Positions 51,095 to 60,376 are shown, counted from the first letter of the stretch. The stretch: DNA of 64,000 nt from Olivibacter sp036959255 (GCF_036959255.1 NZ_JAWMTI010000004.1:248001-312000); one strand, 5' to 3'. Made by a program: numbers and translations. The notes: generated by a model not told the origin, from the letters alone.

Positions 51095-52102
51095 ATGAGT
51101 GCATCCAATATTTTAAGTGATATCAATAAAAGGAAGTTGAAGCCAATTTATCTCTTGCATGGAGAAGAGGCATACTATATTGACTTAATTGTTCATACCC
51201 TCGAAAATAAAGTGTTGAGTGAAGCGGAAAAAGGATTTAATCAAACGATTCTATATGGGAAAGACACTGATTGGGTTACGATCCTGAATACCGCTAAACG
51301 GTATCCGATGATGAGCGACTATCAGGTTGTTATTGTGAAGGAGGCGCAGAATTTAAAATGGGATAAGGCCGATGAATTCTTCCAGGCTTATGTCGAGCGA
51401 CCTTTATCGACCACTGTTTTGGCCTTCGCTTACAAATACGGTAAGTTCGATAAGCGGAAAAAAGTATACAAGGCCATTGAAAAAAGTGGTGTTGTATTGG
51501 AGTCAGCGAAGATTTACGATAACAAATTAACTCCGTGGATTGACGAATATGTGAAGGAGCGCGGTATGAAAATTCAACCGCAGGCTGCAGCCATGATGGG
51601 TGAATATTTGGGAACGGAGCTGTCAAAAGTGGCGAACGAGCTTGACAAGATGATGCTTAATGTGCCCAAGGAACGGGAAATAAACGTTACCGATGTTCAG
51701 AACAACATAGGAATTAGCAAGGATTTCAACGTCTTTGAACTGAATACCGCTTTAGGAAAGCGAGATATTTTTAAAGTGAACCAAATCATTGATTATTTTT
51801 CTGCGAATCCAAAATCCAACCCGATTCCGGTGGTGATGGGCTCTTTATATGGCTATTTTTCAAAAATCTTAAAATTTCACTATTTGCCTGATAAAAGCCA
51901 GCAAATAGCGGCTAAAGAATTAGGTGTTCATCCCTTTTTTGTGAAAGATTATGAGTTGGCCGCCAGAAACTATCCGATTATGAAACTATTTCATATTATC
52001 AGCTACCTTCGAGAATACGATTTAAAGTCGAAAGGAGTAGATGCCTTTAATCTCGAAGCCGAAGATTTGCTAAAGGAAATGATGTTTAAGGTTTTACATT
52101 AA
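51095..52102 (+). CDS. holA: DNA polymerase III subunit delta
   Basis: The delta subunit opens the beta sliding clamp in the clamp loader. The 335-residue protein begins MSASNILSDINKRKLKPIYL and LHGEEAYYIDLIVHTLE (AAA+-like fold with no functional Walker motifs, as expected), has TAKRYPMMSDYQVVIVKEAQ and WIDEYVKERGMKIQPQAA, and ends with a helical domain FNVFELNTALGKRDIFKVNQ. Twenty-five bases separate it from the TetR gene. Typical holA length and motifs. Confidence 0.9.
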   Translation: MSASNILSDINKRKLKPIYLLHGEEAYYIDLIVHTLENKVLSEAEKGFNQTILYGKDTDWVTILNTAKRYPMMSDYQVVIVKEAQNLKWDKADEFFQAYVERPLSTTVLAFAYKYGKFDKRKKVYKAIEKSGVVLESAKIYDNKLTPWIDEYVKERGMKIQPQAAAMMGEYLGTELSKVANELDKMMLNVPKEREINVTDVQNNIGISKDFNVFELNTALGKRDIFKVNQIIDYFSANPKSNPIPVVMGSLYGYFSKILKFHYLPDKSQQIAAKELGVHPFFVKDYELAARNYPIMKLFHIISYLREYDLKSKGVDAFNLEAEDLLKEMMFKVLH

Positions 52103-52127
52103 TAAGGCTCCATCAAGAAAAAAATAG

Positions 52128-52787
52128 ATGAAAAAAGAAAGAAAGCGACCGCAAGGAGAAATTAGGGATAGAGAGCGAACTAAATTAAAGCTCCTAAGTG
52201 CAGTGGGTCAAATAATACGGACGGAAGGCTACCAGGGTTTGGGCGTTAATAAGATCGCTCAAATAGCCGGTGTAAACAAAAAATTGATTTATAGGTATTT
52301 TGATAGTGTCGACAATTTGGTGGAGAAATATGTTCGGGAAAAAGATTATTGGGTCAGTTTTGTGGATAAAATAAATGTTGCAGATTCGTTTCAGAAAGAT
52401 TTTGGGCAAGTGGCTTTGCCAAATTTGCTGACACAACAACTCGACTATTTTTTCGGAGCAGACGAACTACAAAATATTGTGCTTTGGGAAATCAGTAAGC
52501 AAAGTGCGTTAATGCGGGAGATCGCGAATGCCAGAGAAGAATTGGGAAGCGAGCTTTTCCGATTTACCGATCCTTTATTTAAGGACACAGCGGTAGATTT
52601 AAGAGGGATTGTTGCTTTACAAGTAGCTGGTATATATTACCTGGTGCTACATGCTAAAAACAATGGGAGTACTTTCTGCGAGATTGATGTGAATACGGCG
52701 GAAGGACGGGAACGTATAAAGCAGGCGGTGATCAAGATAAGCGGTTGGGCTTTTGATGAAGCGAAGAAGTGTAAAAACAGAAAATAA
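52128..52787 (+). CDS. TetR/AcrR-family transcriptional regulator
   Basis: A 219-residue one-component regulator. Residues about 15-65 are the HTH: KLLSAVGQIIRTEGYQGLGV then NKIAQIAGVNKKLIYRYFDS, which includes the recognition helix. The remaining helices form the ligand/dimer domain (LWEISKQSALMREIANAREE). Targets are unknown; it is downstream of holA in the same direction and ends at a strong terminator shared with the convergent ABC-F gene, so no obvious efflux or enzyme gene is divergent from it. Confidence 0.87.
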   Translation: MKKERKRPQGEIRDRERTKLKLLSAVGQIIRTEGYQGLGVNKIAQIAGVNKKLIYRYFDSVDNLVEKYVREKDYWVSFVDKINVADSFQKDFGQVALPNLLTQQLDYFFGADELQNIVLWEISKQSALMREIANAREELGSELFRFTDPLFKDTAVDLRGIVALQVAGIYYLVLHAKNNGSTFCEIDVNTAEGRERIKQAVIKISGWAFDEAKKCKNRK

Positions 52788-52803
52788 TAACTGAATTCAG
52801 GTT

Positions 52804-52847
52804 AAAAAGTGTAAAGAAATCCCGAAGGGCTCCCTACACTTTTTTTG
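52804..52847. terminator. Bidirectional terminator between TetR and ABC-F genes
   Basis: AAAAAGTGTA (52804-52813) and TACACTTTTT (52835-52844) flank a nested CCCGAAGGG hairpin, with a T-run to 52847. Right arm and T-run are close to the ABC-F stop at 52849; both strands have suitable tracts. Confidence 0.75.
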
Positions 52848-52848
52848 A

Positions 52849-54471
52849 TTATTTCAACATGCCTTCGCGTTGTTTCTTTATTTCTTCGCTGTTGATATAC
52901 TCATCGTACGACATAAGTTTGTCAATAATGCCTTTCGGAGTTAATTCAATAATTCTATTGGCTACCGTTTGAGTTAACTCATGGTCACGTGAAGTAAAGA
53001 GTATCGGTCCTCTGAAATCTTTCATACCATTATTTAAAGCGGTGATTGATTCGAGGTCGAGGTGGTTTGTTGGCTCGTCAAAAAGTAAAAAGTTTGCCTT
53101 TTGTAACATCATCCGCGAAAACATACAGCGCATTTTTTCTCCCCCGGATAGCACACTGCACTTTTTTAATACCTCTTCACCACTAAATAACATTTTTCCA
53201 AGAAAACCCCGCACAAATTGATCATCTTGATCGGTTGATGCGTATTCCCTTAACCAATCAATAAGATTTTCATTTTTTCCTTCAAAATAAGAGGCATTAT
53301 CCATTGGAATGTCAGCTGTACTAATGGTAACACCCCATTTAAATTCTCCTTTAAAATCTTTATCCCTTCCTGTCAGTATTTCATAAAAGGCAGTAGTTGC
53401 TAGACTGTTTTCCGATAATACAACAATTTTATCGCCCTTATTCATCATAAACGATACCTTGTCGAATAATACTTCACCATTTGATACCTTACCTAGATTC
53501 TCCACCTGAAGAATTTGATCACCGGGTTCTCTGTTCATTTCATTGAACATAATGGCAGGATATTTTCTACTCGAAGGCTTGATTTCATCTAAATTGATTT
53601 TATCCAGCGCTTTTTTTCTACTTGTTGCTTGTTTAGACTTGGATGCATTTGCACTAAATCTGCGGATAAACTCTTGGAGTTCTTTGACTTTATCTTCCAG
53701 TTTTTTATTTTGTTCTGCGCGTTGTTTTAATGCCAATTGACTTGATTCATACCAGAAAGTATAATTTCCTGTATAGATCGTCATCTTACTAAAGTCGATA
53801 TCAACGATGTGTGTACACACCGCATCTAGAAAGTGACGATCGTGTGATACAACTAAAACTAAACCCTGATAATCTGCCAAGAAGTTTTCTAACCAAGCGA
53901 TTGTATCGATATCCAAATCGTTCGTAGGCTCATCCAATACCAATATGTCCGGATTTCCAAATAATGCCTGTGCCAATAATACCCTTACCTTTTGGTTACC
54001 GTCCAGCTCTTTTACGAATTTATAATGTACATCTTCTGAAATACCTAAATTACTAAGCAGGGTGGCGGCATTGTTTTCAGCACTCCAGCCGTCCATTTCA
54101 GCGAATAAGTTTTCCAATTCGCCTGCTCTTTCCCCATCAGCATCGGTAAAATCTTCTTTTGCATAAATGGCATCTTTCTCTTTCATGATGTTATAGAGCT
54201 CTTTATGTCCCATCATGACGGTTTCTATTACAGAAAATTCATCAAAGGCATAGTGATTTTGGCTGAGAACGGCCATACGCTCTCCGGGAGTGATACTTAC
54301 CGACCCGGTAGTCGGGTCGACATCCCCTGTAACGATTTTCAAAAAGGTCGATTTTCCTGCGCCATTGGCGCCAATTATACCGTAGCAGTTGCCTTGTGTA
54401 AATTTTAAATTAACTTCGTCAAATAAAACACGTTTACCAAAGCGCAACGAAAGATTTGAAACACTGATCAT
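52849..54471 (-). CDS. ABC-F family ATPase with degenerate second Walker A
   Basis: ABC-F proteins are soluble twin-ATPase factors that act on ribosomes, either in translation or in antibiotic protection. The 540-residue protein has a normal first domain: GANGAGKST (residues 34-42), then VLDEPTNDLDIDTIAWLE as Walker B. The linker QNKKLEDKVKELQEFIRRFS is helical and basic. In the second domain the Walker A is replaced by VLSENSLATTAFYEIL (no GKS/T), while the signature SGGEKMR and Walker B LLFDEPTNHLDLE are intact. I take the ATG at 54471. Closest by layout to the YbiT-like group; whether the loss is lineage-wide is unknown to me. Confidence 0.9.
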   Translation of the reverse strand: MISVSNLSLRFGKRVLFDEVNLKFTQGNCYGIIGANGAGKSTFLKIVTGDVDPTTGSVSITPGERMAVLSQNHYAFDEFSVIETVMMGHKELYNIMKEKDAIYAKEDFTDADGERAGELENLFAEMDGWSAENNAATLLSNLGISEDVHYKFVKELDGNQKVRVLLAQALFGNPDILVLDEPTNDLDIDTIAWLENFLADYQGLVLVVSHDRHFLDAVCTHIVDIDFSKMTIYTGNYTFWYESSQLALKQRAEQNKKLEDKVKELQEFIRRFSANASKSKQATSRKKALDKINLDEIKPSSRKYPAIMFNEMNREPGDQILQVENLGKVSNGEVLFDKVSFMMNKGDKIVVLSENSLATTAFYEILTGRDKDFKGEFKWGVTISTADIPMDNASYFEGKNENLIDWLREYASTDQDDQFVRGFLGKMLFSGEEVLKKCSVLSGGEKMRCMFSRMMLQKANFLLFDEPTNHLDLESITALNNGMKDFRGPILFTSRDHELTQTVANRIIELTPKGIIDKLMSYDEYINSEEIKKQREGMLK

Positions 54472-54542
54472 AGCGGGCAAAGATAGCGAATTGAAAGCGT
54501 AATGTGAAGGGCCTAAGGCTGAAAAGGTACCTTTTTGATAAG

Positions 54543-55136
54543 ATGATAATTGCAGAAATGACGAAAGAACAACTTCTATTGGAGATCGCTAAAAATGTAA
54601 CCAAGGTGAAGGCGATCGCACTTGCGCAACGTGTGCTGACAACGGACGGTTTTATGGCTGATCTCTTATCATTATGCTATTATTCGCAAAAAACGATTGC
54701 TTTTCGCGCCGCTTGGATATTGGAGTTTGCTGAAGGTAAGTCGCCCGAGCGATTTGCTCCTCTGTTGGTCGGATTTATTGAACAACTTCCACAACAGCAC
54801 CATACAGGTTGCCAGCGGATTTTTACAAAGATTTTAATGGATTACACCCATAAAAGGGCAAAAATTGTACGTGAAGAGGCATTCAATGAACTAACGATCG
54901 GGCATAAAGAGCGATTGGTAGAACTTATATTTGAGTGGTTGATTAAGCCCGAAACACCGGTAGCAGTGCGCGTTAATTGTATCGACATCCTATACAACCT
55001 GATTCCTTTATTTTCCTGGATTAGAGAAGAGTTGATCGCGCAGATTAATTTCTATTTAAAAGACGGAAGTGCTGCCATGCAGAGTAGGGGGAAGCGATTG
55101 TTGGCGAAGCTGCAAAGGGCACCGGGAAAAGCCTGA
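54543..55136 (+). CDS. Helical (HEAT-like) protein of unknown function
   Basis: About 197 residues from the ATG at 54543. The frame is open back to a GTG at 54504 but those residues are not convincing. It is made of amphipathic helices: TKEQLLLEIAKNVTKVKAIA, IAFRAAWILEFAEGK, TPVAVRVNCIDILYNLI, consistent with a HEAT/ARM-type scaffold and with the small DNA-binding HEAT-like proteins of the phylum. It is divergent from the ABC-F gene and convergent with the GNAT-nitrilase gene. No catalytic motif. Confidence 0.65.
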   Translation: MIIAEMTKEQLLLEIAKNVTKVKAIALAQRVLTTDGFMADLLSLCYYSQKTIAFRAAWILEFAEGKSPERFAPLLVGFIEQLPQQHHTGCQRIFTKILMDYTHKRAKIVREEAFNELTIGHKERLVELIFEWLIKPETPVAVRVNCIDILYNLIPLFSWIREELIAQINFYLKDGSAAMQSRGKRLLAKLQRAPGKA

Positions 55137-55153
55137 TATACCCTTGTTTGATG

Positions 55154-56668
55154 TTATTTCAGTACATTCACTTTGTATAAATCCTTCCTTCGATCTTTCA
55201 TGGTTTTTACCGTTCCATATTCGTGCAATTCTTTTAATGCATACAGATCCACGTCGGTTAATAAAACCATTTCTGCATTTGGTGTTGCCTCGGCTTTAAC
55301 CCCATTCGTCGGGAAAGCGAAATCCGAAGGGGTGAATACGGCCGATTGCGCATATTGTATATCCATATTATTGACCTTGGGAAGGTTGCCAACAGAACCG
55401 GCAATCGCTACATAGCATTCGTTCTCAATTGCTCGTGCTTGCGCACAGTTCCTAACCCGTGTGTAGCCATTTTGCGTATCTGTAAGAAAAGGGACAAACA
55501 GAATTTTCATTCCTTGATCAGCCATAATCCGACTTAGCTCAGGAAATTCAACGTCATAACATATCTGGATGCCGATTTTGCCGCAATCTGTGTCAAATAC
55601 CTGTACATTATCGCCACCGTACATACCATAATATTTGAGTTCGTTTGGCGTAATATGAACCTTGCTGTAAGCATCGACATTGCCACTACGGTGACATAAA
55701 TAAGTCGTATTATAGAGACGATCATCAGCAGAAAGAAAGGGCATCGAACCGGTAATGATGTTTACATTGTAGGAGACGGCCAGACGCTGGATTTTTTCTT
55801 TAATTTCTTCCGTATGCTTGGCCAGCATGCGCATGGCCTCACGTTCCGGCAAATGATTATAGGGCTCCATCAGAGGTGTGTTGAAAAACTCGGGAAAGAG
55901 AGCAAAGTCTGCACCGTAGCCACTGACAACATCTACAAAAAACTCAACCTGATCATAAAATGCGTCGATATTGCTAAAAAGACGCATTTGCCACTGGATA
56001 AGACCTAAACGGATGGTTTGTTTGGTGGGGGAAATAGAACTGGTTTTGGGCTCGTAATAGATATTATTCCATTCTAATAAGGTAGCGTATTCCAATGATT
56101 CACGATCCTCCGGCAGGTAGTTTTTCAGAATTTTTTTTACGTGAAAATCATTGGATAGCTGGAACGTTAAAGTTGGATCGTATAGCTCCTTTTGTTTCAC
56201 CTTTTCAATATACTGTTTAGGTGTGAGCGTATCAGCATGCTCGTGATACTTAGGAATCCGCCCACCTGCGATAATACTTCTCAAATTAAGTTGCTCGCAA
56301 AGTTCTTTCCTTGCATCATACAGTCGTCGACCTAAGCGCAGATCTCGATAGTCGGGATGAACAAATAATTCGATACCGTATAAGACATCTCCTTCAGGAT
56401 CGTGGGTATCAAAGGTATATTTACCAGTTATCTCTTCATAAGAATGGGTTCTATCCGTTTTTTTAGAATCGACAATGATTGATAAGGCACATGCAACTAC
56501 ATGTTCGTCTACTTCAACACACAATTGCCCTTCGGGAAAAATACTTAATAGATGTTTTATGCTCGATTTGGGCCAGATGCCGCCGGCGGTGCCGTGATAG
56601 GCTTGAGTCATCGAAGTTTTTAGATCACTGTAGTCTGAAAGCCCAAGGGGCCTAATGATGATGTTCAT
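55154..56668 (-). CDS. Fused GNAT acetyltransferase and carbon-nitrogen hydrolase
   Basis: A 504-residue two-domain enzyme. Residues 1-200 are a GNAT acetyltransferase (IIIRPLGLSDYSDLKTSMTQ; acetyl-CoA loop in PDYRDLRLGRRLYDARKELC). Residues about 225-500 are a nitrilase-superfamily hydrolase with the triad Glu (LFPEFFNTPL), Lys (YSKVHITPNELKYYG) and Cys (IGIQICYDVEFPELSR). Fusion of these two domains is known widely in bacteria. The substrates of either half are unknown; an amine or amide pair is plausible. It lies 43 bases downstream of ruvB in the same direction, so the two are probably one transcript. Confidence 0.9.
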   Translation of the reverse strand: MNIIIRPLGLSDYSDLKTSMTQAYHGTAGGIWPKSSIKHLLSIFPEGQLCVEVDEHVVACALSIIVDSKKTDRTHSYEEITGKYTFDTHDPEGDVLYGIELFVHPDYRDLRLGRRLYDARKELCEQLNLRSIIAGGRIPKYHEHADTLTPKQYIEKVKQKELYDPTLTFQLSNDFHVKKILKNYLPEDRESLEYATLLEWNNIYYEPKTSSISPTKQTIRLGLIQWQMRLFSNIDAFYDQVEFFVDVVSGYGADFALFPEFFNTPLMEPYNHLPEREAMRMLAKHTEEIKEKIQRLAVSYNVNIITGSMPFLSADDRLYNTTYLCHRSGNVDAYSKVHITPNELKYYGMYGGDNVQVFDTDCGKIGIQICYDVEFPELSRIMADQGMKILFVPFLTDTQNGYTRVRNCAQARAIENECYVAIAGSVGNLPKVNNMDIQYAQSAVFTPSDFAFPTNGVKAEATPNAEMVLLTDVDLYALKELHEYGTVKTMKDRRKDLYKVNVLK

Positions 56669-56670
56669 TA

Positions 56671-56697
56671 GAAAAGTAAAAATTAAAAAGTAAAAAA
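56671..56697. repeat. Second site of the AAAAAGTAAAAATT word repeat
   Basis: About 25 bases are identical to part of 5561-5594. It sits between the start codon of the GNAT-nitrilase gene (56668) and the stop of the upstream ruvB (56712), i.e. in a within-operon junction of minus-strand genes, like the first site. Confidence 0.6.
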
Positions 56698-56711
56698 ACC
56701 TAAAGGTTCAT

Positions 56712-57734
56712 TTAAAATAACGTATTTCCTTTTGGATAGTTTGCTCGTCCTAAATGTCTGTAAGCAAGCTCTGTGCACTCACGTCCTCTAGATGTTCGCA
56801 TAATATAACCTTCTTGAATAAGAAAAGGTTCATAAACTTCCTCGATCGTACCTTCATCTTCACCAACTGCCGTCGCTATCGTTTTCAGTCCGACCGGCCC
56901 CCCTTTAAATTTATCAATAATCGTGACCAAGATGCGATTGTCCATTTCGTCCAATCCATGTTCGTCGACGTTAAGCGCGTTAAGGGCATACTTTGCAATT
57001 TCCGTATCGATATTGCCATTGCCTTTGATTTGTGCGAAGTCGCGCGTTCTTCGCAACAGGGCGTTAGCGATCCGTGGTGTTCCGCGACTTCTTCTGGCAA
57101 TTTCATAAGCACCCTCTTCACTAATCGGTGTCCGCAATATTCCCGCAGAGCGCAATACAATGGTCGTTAATAACTTCGCATCATAATACTGTAAGCGCGC
57201 ATTAATACCAAAGCGAGCTCGAAGTGGTGCTGTTAACAGGCCTGAACGAGTTGTGGCACCCACTAAAGTGAAAGAGCTGAGCGACAATTGTACGGATCGG
57301 GCGTTCGGTCCGGTCTCCAACATAATGTCAATTTTGAAGTCCTCCATGGCAGAATAAAGATATTCCTCTACCAAAGGGCTTAAACGATGAATTTCATCGA
57401 TGAATAGAATGTCACCCTCTTCCAGATTGGTCAGTAAACCGGCAAGATCACCCGGTTTATCCAGTACCGGACCAGACGTAATCTTGATACCTACACCCAT
57501 TTCATTCGCAATAATATGCGAGAGCGTTGTTTTCCCTAACCCGGGAGGACCATGGAGCAATACATGATCGAGGGCCTCCCCCCGAAGCTTGGCCGCTTGA
57601 ACGAAGATTCGAAGATTCTCCAATATTTTGTGCTGACCCGTGAAATCCTCAAACGCCTGAGGTCGCAGTACCTTCTCTACTTCTTTCTCTGCTTTGCTGA
57701 GGTGTTCTGCATGGGGGTTTAAATGTTCGTTCAT
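56712..57734 (-). CDS. ruvB: Holliday junction branch migration helicase RuvB
   Basis: Hexameric AAA+ motor that drives RuvA-bound Holliday junctions. The protein is 340 residues from the ATG at 57734. It has LRPQAFEDFTGQHKILENLR, Walker A GPPGLGKT, Walker B ILFIDEIHRLSPLVEEYLYS, sensor GATTRSGLLTAPLRARFG, ARRSRGTPRIANALLRRTRD and the C-terminal winged-helix end (TSRGRECTELAYRHLG). The upstream frame to 57806 runs through palindromic word DNA and is not part of the protein. RuvA/RuvC genes are not adjacent. Confidence 0.95.
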   Translation of the reverse strand: MNEHLNPHAEHLSKAEKEVEKVLRPQAFEDFTGQHKILENLRIFVQAAKLRGEALDHVLLHGPPGLGKTTLSHIIANEMGVGIKITSGPVLDKPGDLAGLLTNLEEGDILFIDEIHRLSPLVEEYLYSAMEDFKIDIMLETGPNARSVQLSLSSFTLVGATTRSGLLTAPLRARFGINARLQYYDAKLLTTIVLRSAGILRTPISEEGAYEIARRSRGTPRIANALLRRTRDFAQIKGNGNIDTEIAKYALNALNVDEHGLDEMDNRILVTIIDKFKGGPVGLKTIATAVGEDEGTIEEVYEPFLIQEGYIMRTSRGRECTELAYRHLGRANYPKGNTLF

Positions 57735-57802
57735 GTTTAAGCTTTTAGCCGTCAGTTTTTGGCTATCAGTAGTCTGCTTTAAGCCAGTGGCCGATAGCTG
57801 AA
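57735..57802. repeat. Degenerate word repeats upstream of ruvB
   Basis: On the minus strand this gap contains AGCTATCGGCCACTGGC, ACTGATAGCC and ACTGACGGCT, variants of one 10-base word. The AGCTATCGGC version also forms the arms of the hairpin at 58606-58660, one gene further upstream. Confidence 0.5.
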
Positions 57803-57830
57803 ACAAAAATACTAAAAAAATTAGAGATGT

Positions 57831-58559
57831 TTATTGCTTATATTTTCTAAACCAACTGTTCACTTTCATCTGTATGACCCCGAAAAAAGCTTCACGGAAA
57901 ATTTTAGTGCTCATTTTGGAGGTACCTTCCGTTCTATCGGTAAAAATTATAGGAACTTCTACTACTTTGAAACCATATTTCAAGGTGGTAAATTTCATTT
58001 CTATTTGAAAAGCATAGCCTACAAATTTAATTTTATCCAATGGGATGGTTTCCAGTACTTTGCGTTTGTAGCAGACAAAGCCTGCAGTTGCGTCACGAAT
58101 ATCGGTTCCCGTAATTAGTCGCACATAGCCGGAAGCAAAGTATGACATGAGGACCCTTTTCATTGGCCAATTTACCACATTTACCCCTTTAATGTACCGG
58201 GATCCAATCGCTAGATCAGCTCCTTCCACACAAGCTTGACGTAATTGAGTAAGATCTTTCGGATTATGTGAAAAATCGGCATCCATCTCAAATATATATA
58301 AATAGTCCCGTTCAAGGCACCATTTAAATCCATGGATATAAGCTGTACCCAATCCCAGCTTTCCTTTGCGTTCTTCCAAATATAGACGGTTGTTAAACTC
58401 CCCTTGTAGACGCTTTACAATATCAGCTGTTCCATCAGGTGATCCGTCATCAATGATTAAAATGTGATAAGGAAAAGAAAGTGAAAGCACTTTGCGGATA
58501 ATCTTTTCTATATTCTCCTTTTCGTTGTACGTAGGTATGATAACGATACTGTCTGACAC
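57831..58559 (-). CDS. Polyprenol-phosphate mannosyltransferase-like GT2 (DPM1 type)
   Basis: A 242-residue GT2 enzyme without C-terminal membrane helices, as in the single-domain DPM1 / Ppm1 type that makes polyprenyl-phosphate mannose from GDP-mannose. Motifs: VIIPTYNEKENIEKIIRKV, LIIDDGSPDGTADIVKRL, metal site FEMDADFSHNPKDL, then DLAIGSRYIKGVNVVNWP and KRVLMSYFASGYVRLITGTD. It could supply donor to periplasmic mannosyltransferases. It is upstream of ruvB in the same direction (about 96-base gap), a chance neighbourhood rather than a pathway. Confidence 0.85.
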   Translation of the reverse strand: MSDSIVIIPTYNEKENIEKIIRKVLSLSFPYHILIIDDGSPDGTADIVKRLQGEFNNRLYLEERKGKLGLGTAYIHGFKWCLERDYLYIFEMDADFSHNPKDLTQLRQACVEGADLAIGSRYIKGVNVVNWPMKRVLMSYFASGYVRLITGTDIRDATAGFVCYKRKVLETIPLDKIKFVGYAFQIEMKFTTLKYGFKVVEVPIIFTDRTEGTSKMSTKIFREAFFGVIQMKVNSWFRKYKQ

Positions 58560-58605
58560 GGTTCTTTTCCGATTTGTTTTGAATTACGAAAATAGGAAAT
58601 ATTGT

Positions 58606-58660
58606 TTAGCTATCGGCTACGGATTTCAGAGATTAGCCGAAATCTGTAGCCGATAGCTAA
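58606..58660. terminator. Large perfect hairpin downstream of the POT transporter gene
   Basis: TTAGCTATCGGCTAC (58606-58620) pairs exactly with GTAGCCGATAGCTAA (58646-58660). Inside, GATTTC (58622-58627) pairs with GAAATC (58639-58644) opposite single unpaired bases. The arms begin six bases from the POT stop codon (58667). No T-run; probable terminator-like role. Confidence 0.6.
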
Positions 58661-58666
58661 CTTTGA

Positions 58667-60376
58667 TTATTTTACGCCATGCATCATCTTTTTCAAAATC
58701 CCCGAAATAAGGAGTAACACGAGTGCCGCGGTGCCTGACAGGGTCACAAAAACCATGAAAAACTCATATAAATTATGAATCGTAAAGCCGACAAAAGTTG
58801 GATAAACCACATCAATTTTCTCCTGTGCTAAAGTCGCTATTTGTTCGGCTGTTGGTTTTATGGTGCCGTCTAATATGCCTTGTAGATCAATTCCTTGGGA
58901 CGTTGCAAATTCAAACTTATCGCCAGTAGGGGGGATAAGAGCTCCCAAGGTACCTGCTAGTGCGTAACCGGCCGCATTGCCGATAAACCATACCCCCATC
59001 AGTAGCGAAGAAAAACGTTTTGGTGCTAATTTAGAAACCAGCGAAAGGCCAATTGGCGAAAGGCATAATTCACCAAGCGTGTGGAATAAATACATAATAA
59101 ATAACCAGTGGACGGCCAATTTACCGGTTAGTCCGATTTTAGCAACTTGCACGGCGATAATATAGTAGCCGATCGCCAACAATAAAAGTCCGATGGCCTG
59201 TTTTACCGGAGAAATTGGTTCCAAGTTCCGCTTTTGCAATTTTAGCCAAAGCCAGCTGAATGGTAGGGCGAATATAATAATGAACATGGAGTTCGCATTT
59301 TGAATAAAGCTGGGCGGGAGTTGATAGCCCAGAAAATTCAGATCTGTTTGTTTATCGGCGACAAAGGTAAGCGACGAGCCAGCCTGTTCAAAAGCTGACC
59401 AAAAGAAAATAACAAAAAATGCGATGATATACATAACGACAATACGGTCACGTTCTATTTTCGTAATGGTTTTATCCGTTAATATCAGGAAAGCTAAACT
59501 TAAGGCCGAAGCGTAAATAAAGGGGTATACCCAGCTTTTAATGGGATTTGGATCGAGCGAAAGGAAGTGAAAGATAACGTAAAGCACCACCAGAACCAGC
59601 AGAGAAGCGACGATGGAACCTGTGGTGAATTTTGCCTTTTCTGATTCTTCTTCGGATTGCTTCCGATCTGGGTGAAAGGTTGGTTTGGCTCCAACAGGTT
59701 GCCCATCGGGCGACTTAACATATTTATTCTTTAAGAAAAAGAATAAGATCGTCCCTAAAAACATGGCTAAACCTGCGGCTAAAAATCCCCATCTAAAAGC
59801 CTCTACAACCCGAACTTCGCCTACTTTAACATCGCCTAAGAAAGGACATACCGACATGCCTAAGAAGGCACCTACATTGATGCCCATATAGAAGATAGTA
59901 AAAGCAGAGTCCAACCTATTGTCGCCTTTGTTATAAAGTTGGCCTACCATAGAGGAGATGTTCGGCTTAAAAAAGCCATTTCCGACAATAATGATAGCGA
60001 GGGCGGTCCACATCGCGAATTTGGCTAAATCGAGATTCGAGGCATAGACTGATCCACTAAAAAACAAGCATAATTGACCAATCCCCATGATAGCCCCGCC
60101 TAAAAGAATACAATTCCTGTTTCCCAAGTAACGATCGGCAATGTAACCGCCAATCATAGGCGTTAAATAACTTAAGCCCAGAAAACCGCCATAAACAATG
60201 GAAGCATCCTTGTCTGAAAAAGCAAGTGCATTCACCAGGAAGAGTGTCAGTAATGCACGCATCCCGTAAAAATTGAAGCGTTCCCACATTTCAGTGGTGA
60301 ACAAGACATAAAGTCCTTTGGGATGGCCTTGCTGGTTTGCTTGTGGTTCTTGTGATAATGTTTTCGTTTGATTCAT
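58667..60376 (-). CDS. POT/PTR2-family proton-dependent oligopeptide transporter
   Basis: A 569-residue inner-membrane symporter for di- and tripeptides (MFS fold with about 14 helices). The family signature TTEMWERFNFYGMRALLTLF near residue 27 is the ExxER-F-x-x-Y/F-G motif for proton coupling. Further motifs: GGYIADRYLGNRNCILLGG and FTIFYMGINVGAFLGMSVCP (PTR2 signature). I start at the ATG at 60376 (MNQTKTLSQ); the frame opens further to 60469 but the extra 31 residues are not family-like. It is immediately downstream of a DPP4 gene in the same direction, matching release and uptake of small peptides. Confidence 0.93.
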   Translation of the reverse strand: MNQTKTLSQEPQANQQGHPKGLYVLFTTEMWERFNFYGMRALLTLFLVNALAFSDKDASIVYGGFLGLSYLTPMIGGYIADRYLGNRNCILLGGAIMGIGQLCLFFSGSVYASNLDLAKFAMWTALAIIIVGNGFFKPNISSMVGQLYNKGDNRLDSAFTIFYMGINVGAFLGMSVCPFLGDVKVGEVRVVEAFRWGFLAAGLAMFLGTILFFFLKNKYVKSPDGQPVGAKPTFHPDRKQSEEESEKAKFTTGSIVASLLVLVVLYVIFHFLSLDPNPIKSWVYPFIYASALSLAFLILTDKTITKIERDRIVVMYIIAFFVIFFWSAFEQAGSSLTFVADKQTDLNFLGYQLPPSFIQNANSMFIIIFALPFSWLWLKLQKRNLEPISPVKQAIGLLLLAIGYYIIAVQVAKIGLTGKLAVHWLFIMYLFHTLGELCLSPIGLSLVSKLAPKRFSSLLMGVWFIGNAAGYALAGTLGALIPPTGDKFEFATSQGIDLQGILDGTIKPTAEQIATLAQEKIDVVYPTFVGFTIHNLYEFFMVFVTLSGTAALVLLLISGILKKMMHGVK

